In this document: piece by piece, positions 7,749 through 15,108 of the stretch
Layout: every line of letters starts with the position of its first letter
How positions within the stretch are numbered: the first letter of the stretch is position 1
Origin: JBBAFS01 sp041655255
GTDB taxonomy: Bacteria > Spirochaetota > Spirochaetia > Sphaerochaetales > Sphaerochaetaceae
Length of the DNA: 19,684 bases
Reading direction: 5' to 3'
Assembly: GCA_041655255.1 (NCBI GenBank)
Contig: JBBAFS010000028.1
Span: 1-19,684 of the forward strand
Notes under the pieces: generated by a model
The model's database searches: none
The model's input: the letters and a program-made list of their open reading frames with translations, nothing else
What the model was told of the DNA's origin: nothing
Translations under genes and position numbers: made by a program

Positions 7749-8809
7749 TTATTTTACAGCAGCAATAGCTTTTTCAATGTCAGCAAGTAAGAGTTCAAGA
7801 AGTTTATCTGATCCTGGTCCACCAACTTCTGGGAATGAAGGATAGACTCTGGTTTCTGCAATATTGCGAAGCTCTGCAATTTGGGCATCGGTGAACTCGT
7901 ACCATGTAATTTGTGGACGAGCTGCACTAATTTTTGCTCTTAATTCTTCGTTATTGGCATCAACCCAAGCAACGGAAGATTTAATCTTGTCGACCCACCA
8001 GTCTTTGATCAGTTTTTGATAATCAGCTGGTAAGCTTTCAAAGAATTGTTTGTTAACTTGTGGAATACCTAAGAAAGGCTCTGCCCATAATTGGACGAAG
8101 TGATCTGCAACTTCATAGAATCCCATTGAGTAGTTAGCAAACATTGGTTGGCTTTGTGCATCGAGAAGACCGGTTTGAAGAGCACTGTAGATTTCACCAT
8201 AAGCCATGGGTGTTGGAGCCATGTTATAGGCACGATAGTCTCGTGTGAGCATCTCGGAACCCATAACTCTGAGTTTTACACCACGAAGATCTTCGGGGCT
8301 ACGTAATGGCTTTCTGGAAGTAATCCATTGCCATCCCTCGAAAAAAATTCCGAGTGGGATAAGGTCGTTATCCATGAAGTTTTTCTCAATTTGTTTGAAA
8401 GATTCTCCATTTCGAACTACCCAATCAAGAACATCGGCAAGATTCTCATAGGGCCAAATGTAGTGAAGAGCTAAGACGTTAGCTTGTGGTACGAAACCAC
8501 TTGCCCAACCGTAGTCTGAGAATACAAATTCTACAACTCCGAGCTGAGCGAGCTCTTGAATGTCGTCGTTCTCACCAAGGGTTCCATAAGGGAATACCTC
8601 GACGTTAAACTTTCCGTCAGTTGCTTCTTTCATGTAAGCAGCAAACTCACGTGCCCATACTGTCATGGGATCTCCTCAGCCTCAGCACTTGGGAATCGGA
8701 CGTTGTACACATCAGCTGCTTTAGCTTCCTTTTCTCCAGCAGCAAACAATGACACAGCAGGCATCAATAGAGCCACAATAAGTGCCAATAGGATGATACG
8801 ATTTTTCAT
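7749..8809 (-). pseudogene. dctP: TRAP solute-binding protein (DctP family), frameshifted after the signal peptide
   Basis: The extracytoplasmic substrate-binding subunit of the TRAP transporter. The gene starts at ATG 8809 behind a strong AGGAGG site and encodes a signal peptide (MKNRIILLALIVALLMPAVS..., cleavage probably near FA-AGEKEA) and the first mature residues, then meets TGA at 8663-8665 after 48 codons. The rest (305 codons from the ATG at 8666 to the stop at 7749) is in the -1 frame and holds the whole DctP body: VFPYGTLGENDDIQ, the carboxylate-binding Arg of LRVMGSE (about residue 133 of this part), and EIYSALQTGLLDAQSQPM. One extra C in the CCC run at 8667-8669 would rejoin them into a normal protein of about 353 aa. 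The 305-aa frame alone would lack export. Either a sequencing error or a true lesion; GAGGAG before the second ATG might allow restart. Ectoine specificity is inferred from context. Confidence 0.85.
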
Positions 8810-8980
8810 AAAAACCTCCTAAAATTTTATACGGATTAACCTCTTACCGTATAATGGTTCTCAACTTCTTACAGTACACCAGCAAGCCTTCCTACCACCT
8901 TCCAACTCTTTTTTAAGAGTCATCGATTGCTCATCGTCACACTGACGATAGGCCCTCCCTTAACCAGGTACTGTTGGTTC
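8810..8980 (-). promoter_or_regulatory. 171-base leader before dctP with three inverted repeats
   Basis: The longest gene-free stretch inside the catabolic cluster. From the M20 gene towards dctP it holds: ATCGTCA-CAC-TGACGAT (8933-8949, 7-bp stem, 3-base loop); ACTCTT-TTTT-AAGAGT (8905-8920, 6-bp stem); and TTATACGG-N12-CCGTATAA (8827-8854, 8-bp arms), which ends just before the dctP ribosome site AGGAGG (8815-8820). I find no good -35/-10 pair. It may be an RNA processing or attenuation region, or an operator site for separate control of the transporter genes; the last repeat looks most like a protein-binding site. Confidence 0.5.
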
Positions 8981-10165
8981 TTACTTTTGATGTTTTTCGA
9001 AATAGGCTAATGCCGATTTCACTAAGAATTCAACTCCTGTAGGGAGTGTTTTCTCATCAATAGTAAATTTTGGGTTGTGATGAGGATAAAAACTCTTAGC
9101 CTCTTCACTCGCTGTCCCAATGAAAGAGAATGTTGCAGGAACATGCTCTCCAAAGGCGGCAAAGTCTTCACACGCCATCGAAGCGTGAGCTATCACATGT
9201 TCTTCCCCTACGATCTCTTTTGCTACATCAAAAGCAAGATTTGTCATATTTTGCTCGTTGATAACAGCATCGTTTTCGTGGTTAAACTCAAATTCGCTCG
9301 TACAACCATAGACTGTACAAATATCCTCAACCATTTTGATAAATTTATCGGTTGGGTTATCGTCTTGTCCCGGTTTTGTTGCAAATTGGTACCGAATGGT
9401 CCCTTCAAGTTCAACTGCGTCGGGAATAATGTTATTTTTTGTCCCCCCACTAATTCGGCCGAACATCAGAGCAATAGGTTTCATTGGACTGACGAATCTC
9501 GTTTGAATTGTTTGGGCTTGTTGGACAATGGCAGTTGCACAGATGACAGGATCAACCGCACTTTCGGGATATCCTGTATGTCCGCCTTGTCCTTTAATAG
9601 TCACTTTAAAGACATCCATTGAAGAGGTGACAGCACCGGAGCGCACTCCAATTGTCCCACTCTCTAATGGGGTCCAGATGTGAATTCCCATAGCTGCATC
9701 GACTTTAGGATTCTCTAAGACTCCATCGTCGATCATAATTTGTGCACCTGCAATCTCTTCATTTGGTTGAAAGACAAATTTGATAGTTCCATCAAAGGAG
9801 TCTTTCATCTCAGAAAGAATTTTTGCAGCTGTTAACATCATAGCCATGTGTGCATCGTGACCACATGCATGCATTAACCCTTTTTGTTCTGAAGCAAATG
9901 GGAGACCAGTGTCCTCCTCGACAGGAAGTGCATCCATGTCTGCTCTCATGAGTAACACTGGTCCATTGTCCGTTCGCCCCTTCAAAAGTGCAACAACGCC
10001 GGTGGTGGAGATTTTAATAGGCTCCATTCCTAACGCTTTTAAATATTGCTCAATTTTCCGGGACGTACGAAACTCTTGAAATCCAAGCTCTGGATGAGCG
10101 TGGAAATCCCGCCTCAAAGCTATAAGTTCGTCATTGTGCATGTTTACAGCTTCTCGGATTTTCAT
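8981..10165 (-). CDS. M20 amidohydrolase, probable N-acetyl-diaminobutyrate deacetylase (DoeB2-like)
   Basis: 394 aa, a zinc or manganese hydrolase of the M20 (hippurate/N-acyl-amino-acid amidohydrolase) family, cytoplasmic. Seen: HAHPELGFQE (22-31), RADMDALPVEE (74-84), the metal-binding HACGHDAH (99-106) with Cys101 and His103, the catalytic Glu pair in QPNEEIAGA (133-141), His162 in MGIHIW, the dimerisation-domain motif QGGHTGYPESAVDP, and a C-terminal His in YPHHNPKF. All key residues are present. It lies three bases after asd and follows the aminotransferase gene. Known: ectoine hydrolysis yields N-acetyl-diaminobutyrate, which must lose acetate; classical clusters use an M14-type DoeB/EutE, absent here, while an M20-type enzyme (called DoeB2) occurs in some. 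I infer that this gene fills the deacetylase step. A general N-acyl-amino-acid hydrolase is the alternative. Confidence 0.85.
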   Translation of the reverse strand: MKIREAVNMHNDELIALRRDFHAHPELGFQEFRTSRKIEQYLKALGMEPIKISTTGVVALLKGRTDNGPVLLMRADMDALPVEEDTGLPFASEQKGLMHACGHDAHMAMMLTAAKILSEMKDSFDGTIKFVFQPNEEIAGAQIMIDDGVLENPKVDAAMGIHIWTPLESGTIGVRSGAVTSSMDVFKVTIKGQGGHTGYPESAVDPVICATAIVQQAQTIQTRFVSPMKPIALMFGRISGGTKNNIIPDAVELEGTIRYQFATKPGQDDNPTDKFIKMVEDICTVYGCTSEFEFNHENDAVINEQNMTNLAFDVAKEIVGEEHVIAHASMACEDFAAFGEHVPATFSFIGTASEEAKSFYPHHNPKFTIDEKTLPTGVEFLVKSALAYFEKHQK

Positions 10166-10168
10166 AAA

Positions 10169-11185
10169 CTATACCAAATTCCTCTCGACTAAGGTTTCAG
10201 CAATTTGAACTGCGTTCAAAGCAGCACCTTTTCGAATGTTGTTAGAGACAACCCACATGTTAAGACCATTTTCGATGGTGAAATCTTCACGGATTCTACC
10301 AATCATGGTGAGGTCTTGATCATCGCTCTCTAAAGGTGTTGGATATTCAGCTTCATCAGGATTATCAATTACAAGAAGCCCTGGAGCCTTTTTGAGAAGT
10401 TCACGAGCTTGTTCAACTGTAAGTTTTTTCTCGGTTTGGATGTTAATGGTCTCTGAGTGACCATACCATACTGGAATACGAACACAAGTTGCTGTGACTT
10501 TTACACCTTCTCCCAACATCTTCTTTGTTTCATTGACCATCTTGTATTCTTCTTTGGTATATCCACCCTCTTCAAATACATCGATGTGGGGAATTGCGTT
10601 GAACATGATCTGCTTTTTGTAGACTTTGGGGGAGCTTACGCGTCCTTTGGTTGCTAGCTCTTCAAATTCTTCTTTCATTCCAGCTATTGCTCGACCACCA
10701 CCACCACTTACGGCTTGGTAGGTTGAGACAACAACACGTGTAATGTTAGCAGCATCATGAAGTGGTTTTAAAGCAACGACCATTTGTGTTGTTGAACAGT
10801 TGGGGTTTGCAATAATACCTTTATTCCAATCGAGATCTTGAGCGTTTACCTCAGGAACTACTAATGGAACTTCGGGATCCATTCTGAAGTTACTACTATT
10901 GTCGACAACTAAAGCACCCTCTTTTGCAGCTACAGGGGCAAGTGCAGCACTAGCTGCTCCGCCTGCGGCGAACAATACGATATCGAGGTCCTTAAATGCG
11001 CCTTCTTTAGCCTCTTTTGTAACCCAGGATTTACCTTTGAAAGTCAATTCCTTTCCTGCCATAGCAGCAATATCCAATGGGACAAACTCGCTGACAGGGA
11101 AGTTTCTCTTCTCTAAGAAAGAGATAATTTGAGTTCCAACGACTCCATGAGCCCCAACTACGCCAACTACGTATTCTTTTGCCAT
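10169..11185 (-). CDS. asd: Aspartate-semialdehyde dehydrogenase (phosphorylating)
   Basis: 338 aa, the usual length. It catalyses the reversible reaction between 4-phospho-L-aspartate plus NADPH and L-aspartate semialdehyde plus phosphate. Seen: N-terminal NADP-binding glycine motif GAHGVVGTQ (11-19), the catalytic Cys130 in ANPNCSTTQM, the loop YQAVSGGGGRAIAGM (156-170), Arg236 and the acid-base His243 in RIPVWYGHSE. It is a true Semialdhyde_dh-family enzyme and not a non-phosphorylating aldehyde dehydrogenase such as DoeC. The start ATG has an excellent AGGAGGAT site. It lies 16 bases after the aminotransferase and 3 before the M20 gene, in the middle of the catabolic cluster. Here it may run towards aspartyl phosphate, consuming the semialdehyde made from diaminobutyrate (inference); the ordinary biosynthetic direction cannot be excluded. 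Confidence 0.95.
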   Translation of the reverse strand: MAKEYVVGVVGAHGVVGTQIISFLEKRNFPVSEFVPLDIAAMAGKELTFKGKSWVTKEAKEGAFKDLDIVLFAAGGAASAALAPVAAKEGALVVDNSSNFRMDPEVPLVVPEVNAQDLDWNKGIIANPNCSTTQMVVALKPLHDAANITRVVVSTYQAVSGGGGRAIAGMKEEFEELATKGRVSSPKVYKKQIMFNAIPHIDVFEEGGYTKEEYKMVNETKKMLGEGVKVTATCVRIPVWYGHSETINIQTEKKLTVEQARELLKKAPGLLVIDNPDEAEYPTPLESDDQDLTMIGRIREDFTIENGLNMWVVSNNIRKGAALNAVQIAETLVERNLV

Positions 11186-11201
11186 ATACTATCCTCCTAA
11201 A

Positions 11202-12587
11202 TTAATATTCTAATTTACCAGCTTGTAAGTCTGCGATGACGCCTTCGATAATATCAAGGCCCTTCATTAAGTAATCCTCAGGAATTACAAGTGGAGGTAG
11301 TAAGCGGGCTACGTTATTGTGGTGTCCACCAACTTCAATCATCACACCTCTTTGGTGAGCATACTTTCGAACAGCTTTAGCAAGATCAACAGATGGAGCT
11401 TTAGAAGCTTTGTCTGTTACCATCTCAATTGCTAACATTAAGCCGATTCCTCGTACTTCACCGATAATGTCATATTTTCCTTCCATCTCTTTGAGCTTTG
11501 CAAATCCTTTGTCACCAACGGTTGCTGCTCTTTCTGGAATCTTGTGCTCAACCATCCACTCTAATGCTGTTGCACCGGCTGCAAAGGCAATCATGTTACC
11601 TCTGAAAGTTCCGATACTCTTAGCAGTAGGCATGGTGTTAAGTTCTTCTGTGTATGCAATTGCGCTGATGGGGAATCCAATTCCACCAAGAGCTTTACTG
11701 ATTGTAACGATATCTGGAACAATATTGGCATGTTCAAATGCAAACATCTTACCAGTTCTTCCAAGACCAGCTTGGATTTCGTCAACGATCATTACGATAC
11801 CATGTTTTTTGGTAATCTCTCTTACTCTTTGTAAGAAACGTGGTGCTGGAATAATTGTTCCACCCTCTCCTTGAACAGATTCTAAGATAACTGCTGCAGG
11901 AAGGTCATATCCACTGTGTGAATCTTCGATGATTCTCTCTAAGAAATCGGCAGCTTGGTCTTGAACTTTATCAGTTGGGCAACCAAAGGGGTTACGATAC
12001 TCATAAGGATATGGGATAAATTGTACGCCAGGGACTAACTGTCCAACACCTTGGCGGTGACCAATATCACTGGTCAGGGCAAGTGCTGCACCAGTCATTC
12101 CGTGGTAGGCACCTTCAAATGCGATAATTCCATTTCTCTTTGTGTTGTATTTTGCAACTTTAAGTGCTTGCTCAACTGCGTCTGAACCGGTAGGTCCACC
12201 AAAGAAGACACGGGTAAGTTCTTTTGGAAGAACTGCTTTAAGAGCTTTAACCATTCTCATTCGTGTCTCGGATGGAATATCAAGAGTATGGGTTACTTTG
12301 TCAATTTGCTCGTGTGAGGCTTTAAGTACTTCTGGGTGTGCGTGTCCAAGTGCCATAACTCCAGCACCACTGAACATATCGATATAAATGTTTCCGTCGA
12401 CATCTTCTAAGGTAGCTCCTTTACCTCTGGCTAAAGCCATTGGCATACCTTTTGAATAGGAAACTTGAGAACTCTCATTGTCCCATTGGTATTGTAAAAT
12501 CTCTTTCGATTTTGGTCCTGGAGGAACGGTTACAATCTTCGGTGCTCCAGGCATAGACATTTCAACAAACATCTTCTCATTACTCAT
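11202..12587 (-). CDS. doeD: Class III aminotransferase, probable L-2,4-diaminobutyrate transaminase (DoeD-like)
   Basis: 461 aa, PLP-dependent class III (omega) aminotransferase. Seen: SGAGVMALGHAHPEV (73-87), the phosphate-binding GGPTGSDAVEQALK (130-143), FEGAYHGMTGAAL (157-169), ESVQGEGG (236-243), Asp269 in VDEIQAGLGRTG, the PLP lysine Lys298 in ISKALGG, and C-terminal VRGIGLMLAIE. The diaminobutyrate/4-aminobutyrate type of substrate fits these motifs, and the product would be L-aspartate semialdehyde, the substrate of the next gene asd. It is the first enzyme gene after the iclR regulator (20 bases), with a strong AAGGAGAG ribosome site. The biosynthetic enzyme EctB is related and catalyses the same reaction in reverse, but no ectA or ectC is present, so the catabolic name is preferred. 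A 4-aminobutyrate transaminase is the other possibility. Confidence 0.85.
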   Translation of the reverse strand: MSNEKMFVEMSMPGAPKIVTVPPGPKSKEILQYQWDNESSQVSYSKGMPMALARGKGATLEDVDGNIYIDMFSGAGVMALGHAHPEVLKASHEQIDKVTHTLDIPSETRMRMVKALKAVLPKELTRVFFGGPTGSDAVEQALKVAKYNTKRNGIIAFEGAYHGMTGAALALTSDIGHRQGVGQLVPGVQFIPYPYEYRNPFGCPTDKVQDQAADFLERIIEDSHSGYDLPAAVILESVQGEGGTIIPAPRFLQRVREITKKHGIVMIVDEIQAGLGRTGKMFAFEHANIVPDIVTISKALGGIGFPISAIAYTEELNTMPTAKSIGTFRGNMIAFAAGATALEWMVEHKIPERAATVGDKGFAKLKEMEGKYDIIGEVRGIGLMLAIEMVTDKASKAPSVDLAKAVRKYAHQRGVMIEVGGHHNNVARLLPPLVIPEDYLMKGLDIIEGVIADLQAGKLEY

Positions 12588-12607
12588 ATATACTCTCCTT
12601 TTTCCCC

Positions 12608-13459
12608 TTAAAATGGGGTTTTTGTTTTAAAACTTACATGCTCACTAATCGTGTGTGCAGCTTTCTTTAATGTCTCACTTAATTGCAATAATCGCTCTTT
12701 GGTAAGTCTCATTGCAGGACCACTTACAGCTATAGTGGCAACAACATCCCCTTTTGCATTATATATAGGGGAAGCCATTGAATTCATGTGGGGGCTAAAT
12801 TCTGAAATCTCAAGTGCATATCCATCGATAGCACTTTGCTTAATTGCCTCAACAAACTTTTCTCGATCAACAATGGTGTTAGGCGTTTTTTGGCTGAAAG
12901 TCACATGCTCTAAATACTGATTACGATCTTTATCACTCATAGCTGATAATAGAACTTTCCCACTGGCACATGTATTAATAGGATATGTGTATGTAACATC
13001 GGGATTCAGAACAACGGCATGAGAGCTTTTGACCTCCTCAATGGATATGACCATATCATGGTAGAGCACCGAAAGATAAATATTTTCATTTGTGTAATGG
13101 GCTAGCTCTTCCATAGTAGGACGGGCACTCTCTCTTAGTTGTTCTTTAATTGGGACCTTGCTTCCTAGTTGATATAACTTTAAACTCAATTGATAACCTA
13201 AGCTCGATTTCTCTATATACCCCAAGGTCATTAAGGTAAAGAGTAATCGGTGTAAATTGGCACGAGTGAGGCCCAAAGCCTTACACATAGTAGCAGGCTG
13301 TACGGGCTGACTTGTGGCAATAAATTCCAAAAGAGTAAAAGCTTTCAATACTGTAGTGGCAACCGAATAGGATGTATCACCATTTGAACCACTGTTTATT
13401 TGTTGAAGCATTGTCATATTATGGGGGGAGACTTTCGAGTTGTCAACAACAATTTTCAC
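12608..13459 (-). CDS. IclR-family transcriptional regulator
   Basis: 283 aa from a GTG at 13459; cytoplasmic DNA-binding protein. Seen: winged helix-turn-helix at about residues 30-95 (YSVATTVLKAFTLLEFIA, then CKALGLTRANLHRLLFTL and a wing GYIEKSSLGYQL), followed by the IclR effector domain with YLSVLYHDMVISIEEV, the signature CASGKVLLSAM near 163-173, and a C-terminal MASPIYNAKGDVVATIAVSG. The start is uncertain: an AGGGG site lies a little far (13 bases) before the GTG, and the ATGs at 13417 and 13411 lack a clear site. The first 25 residues look unstructured. It precedes the aminotransferase by 20 bases and is probably the first gene of the catabolic operon. Known: IclR regulators commonly control adjacent catabolic genes and themselves; the effector may be an ectoine-breakdown intermediate (inference). 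Confidence 0.88.
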   Translation of the reverse strand: MKIVVDNSKVSPHNMTMLQQINSGSNGDTSYSVATTVLKAFTLLEFIATSQPVQPATMCKALGLTRANLHRLLFTLMTLGYIEKSSLGYQLSLKLYQLGSKVPIKEQLRESARPTMEELAHYTNENIYLSVLYHDMVISIEEVKSSHAVVLNPDVTYTYPINTCASGKVLLSAMSDKDRNQYLEHVTFSQKTPNTIVDREKFVEAIKQSAIDGYALEISEFSPHMNSMASPIYNAKGDVVATIAVSGPAMRLTKERLLQLSETLKKAAHTISEHVSFKTKTPF

Positions 13460-13469
13460 ACTTTGTTGT
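13446..13469. promoter_or_regulatory. Inverted repeat over the iclR start, candidate operator
   Basis: ACAACAA (13446-13452), ten-base spacer, TTGTTGT (13463-13469): perfect 7-bp arms with the GTG start codon of the regulator (13457-13459) in the spacer. The size and position suit an autoregulatory IclR site; an RNA hairpin hiding the start is the alternative. Confidence 0.45.
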
Positions 13470-13510
13470 AAACACCCCTAATCTTTTATCAGTAAAGAAT
13501 TATCTAATAG

Positions 13511-13536
13511 AAACAGGGAGATAAAGCTCCCTGTTT
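13511..13536 (-). terminator. Probable terminator after the serA-serC-lrp operon
   Basis: AAACAGGGAG (13511-13520), loop ATAAAG, CTCCCTGTTT (13527-13536): a perfect 10-bp stem. On the minus strand it is followed by CTATTAG, a poor T-run; on the plus strand the tail is TTTTAGGCTTTTT. It lies between the lrp stop (13571) and iclR, where a boundary between operons is expected. Confidence 0.6.
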
Positions 13537-13570
13537 TAGGCTTTTTACAAGAGAACCTCACTCTACCTTT

Positions 13571-14026
13571 TTAGAGGATAAATGGGACTCTATAGTTATA
13601 TGATTGGTAGACAACAAACGTTTCTACTTCCAAAATCTCTGAAATTTTTGCTAATTCACGGTTAAAGAAGTGAGGTAAAGAGAGTCCCTCCTCTTCACTT
13701 AAGATCGCTTGTACAATGAGATCGTAACGACCAGTAACCACAACTGCAGAGATCACTCCCCTTAGTCGGCTGAATTCCTCAGCTTTACGTCCTAACTCCA
13801 TGGTCTTTAGTTTCACACCCATCATAACGACCTGAAGTCCAGGGACTTGCTCTGGGTCGATAAGACCCGAAATACACAATACTCCCTCTTCAATGAGTTT
13901 ATTTACTCGGGCACGAACTGTGTTTTCTGTGATTGATAACTCTTCAGCAATACTACTAAAAGGTTTTCGTCCGTCTGCAAGTTTGCGAATAATAGCTTTG
14001 TTTGTTTCGTCAATCTTTTTAATCAT
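13571..14026 (-). CDS. Lrp/AsnC-family transcriptional regulator
   Basis: 151 aa, a normal length for a feast/famine regulator. Seen: N-terminal helix-turn-helix at about residues 5-55 (IDETNKAIIRKLADGRK, then SSIAEELSITENTVRARVNKL), a linker, and the RAM effector domain with VVMMGVKLKT (66-75), VISAVVVTGRYDLIVQ (about 91-106) and a C-terminal beta strand VETFVVYQSYNYRV. Its ATG overlaps the serC stop by 4 bases, so it is co-translated with the serine genes. Known: such proteins form dimers or octamers and bind amino acids. It may sense serine or another amino acid and control its own operon. Because an AsnC-type regulator (DoeX) also occurs in ectoine-degradation loci, control of the adjacent cluster is possible (inference); its location favours the serine role. 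Confidence 0.9.
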   Translation of the reverse strand: MIKKIDETNKAIIRKLADGRKPFSSIAEELSITENTVRARVNKLIEEGVLCISGLIDPEQVPGLQVVMMGVKLKTMELGRKAEEFSRLRGVISAVVVTGRYDLIVQAILSEEEGLSLPHFFNRELAKISEILEVETFVVYQSYNYRVPFIL

Positions 14027-15108
14027 CCGTTTACTCTCTGAAACTCCTTCATTAATGAGACGAGCTCTTCAACGTCCTCAATTGGAAGTGAGTTATATAA
14101 TGAGGCTCTCATTCCACCGACCGATCGGTGACCTTTAAGGCCTACCATGTTGGCCTCTTTTGCCTCAGTTAAAAACTTTTTCTCTAACTCTTCACTTGGA
14201 AGTCTAAACACAATGTTCATCTTAGAACGATAATCGGCATTGACGTGGCAGTGATAAAATCCTCCACTTGCTTCAATGGCATGATACAAGAGTGAAGACT
14301 TTTTCTCAGCACGCTGAGCCATCCCTTTGGTTCCACCATGTTTCTCAATCCAATCTAACACCCGTCTTACTGCCCAAATATTAAAAACAGGGGGAGTATT
14401 ATATAATCCCTCGTTTTTTACATGAACTTTGTAATCTAAGTAACCGGGGAGTTCTCTTTGTTGTCGCTCTAACATCTCTTTTTTCAAAATCACTAATGTG
14501 GCACCCGAAGGTCCTATGTTTTTTTGAACTCCCGCAAATAAGAGACTAAACCGCTCTATGGGAATTGGGCGACTCATTAAATCACTTGAGATATCGGCAA
14601 TAAGAGGAACATCTTTTGTATCGGGGAAATCTTGCCACTGAAGACCACCAGTAGTCTCATTTGAGCACAAATAGAGATACTCTGATTGAGCTGATGGGGT
14701 GACAGAGTCTACTTCGGGCAAAAAGGCGAAGTTTGATGAACTGCCATCATAATAGTAGTTAATGTTTCCCACCTTTTGTGCATCTTTAGCAGCTTTTAAG
14801 GACCATGTTCCACTGTTGATATAATCGGCCACTCCCCTTTTAGGTAAAAAGTTGAGTGGGATCATAGCAAATTGGAGAGTCGCACCACCACCTAAAAAGA
14901 ATACTTCGTACTCTTTGGGGATCTCCATGATGGAGCGAACTTTTTCAAGGGTTTCAAAATAGAACGACTCAAATGGTTCTCCGCGGTGACTTGCCTCAAT
15001 AAGTGATAATCCATTTCCTTGGAAATCGACAAACTCTTGTTGAAGTGTCTCTAACACTTCAAGTGGCATGGTCGAAGGGCCAGCGTAAAAGTTTCTTTTT
15101 CTGCTCAT
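14023..15108 (-). CDS. serC: Phosphoserine aminotransferase
   Basis: 361 aa, class V PLP-dependent aminotransferase that converts 3-phosphohydroxypyruvate and glutamate to phosphoserine and 2-oxoglutarate, second step of serine synthesis. Seen: N-terminal NFYAGPSTMPLEVL (6-19), the substrate-binding SHRGEPF (40-46), FLGGGATLQFAMIPLN (71-86), SNETTGG (149-155), the PLP lysine Lys196 in FAGVQKNIGPSG, and a C-terminal GLKGHRSVGGMRASLYN. All expected elements are present and the length is normal. Its ATG overlaps the serA stop by 4 bases and its stop overlaps the lrp start by 4, giving a translationally coupled trio. Confidence 0.96.
   Translation of the reverse strand: MSRKRNFYAGPSTMPLEVLETLQQEFVDFQGNGLSLIEASHRGEPFESFYFETLEKVRSIMEIPKEYEVFFLGGGATLQFAMIPLNFLPKRGVADYINSGTWSLKAAKDAQKVGNINYYYDGSSSNFAFLPEVDSVTPSAQSEYLYLCSNETTGGLQWQDFPDTKDVPLIADISSDLMSRPIPIERFSLLFAGVQKNIGPSGATLVILKKEMLERQQRELPGYLDYKVHVKNEGLYNTPPVFNIWAVRRVLDWIEKHGGTKGMAQRAEKKSSLLYHAIEASGGFYHCHVNADYRSKMNIVFRLPSEELEKKFLTEAKEANMVGLKGHRSVGGMRASLYNSLPIEDVEELVSLMKEFQRVNG

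Noticed and set aside
9077..9622. Plus-strand open frame of 181 aa inside the M20 gene
   Set aside because: Long, but antisense to a complete M20 protein; the composition (many C, F, N) is that of a shadow frame.
11410..11874. Plus-strand open frame of 154 aa inside doeD
   Set aside because: Hydrophobic mirror of the aminotransferase coding strand; no signal peptide or family motif.
1..12587. Ectoine biosynthesis (aminotransferase, asd and aspartate kinase are also its precursor enzymes)
   Set aside because: No ectA, ectC or ectD is present, while hydrolase, EutB/EutC, deacetylase and uptake genes are; the set fits breakdown.
12604..12618. CCCC-TTAAAAT-GGGG inverted repeat at the iclR stop
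   Set aside because: Only four paired bases, with no T-run in the right place; it is also part of the doeD ribosome-site region.
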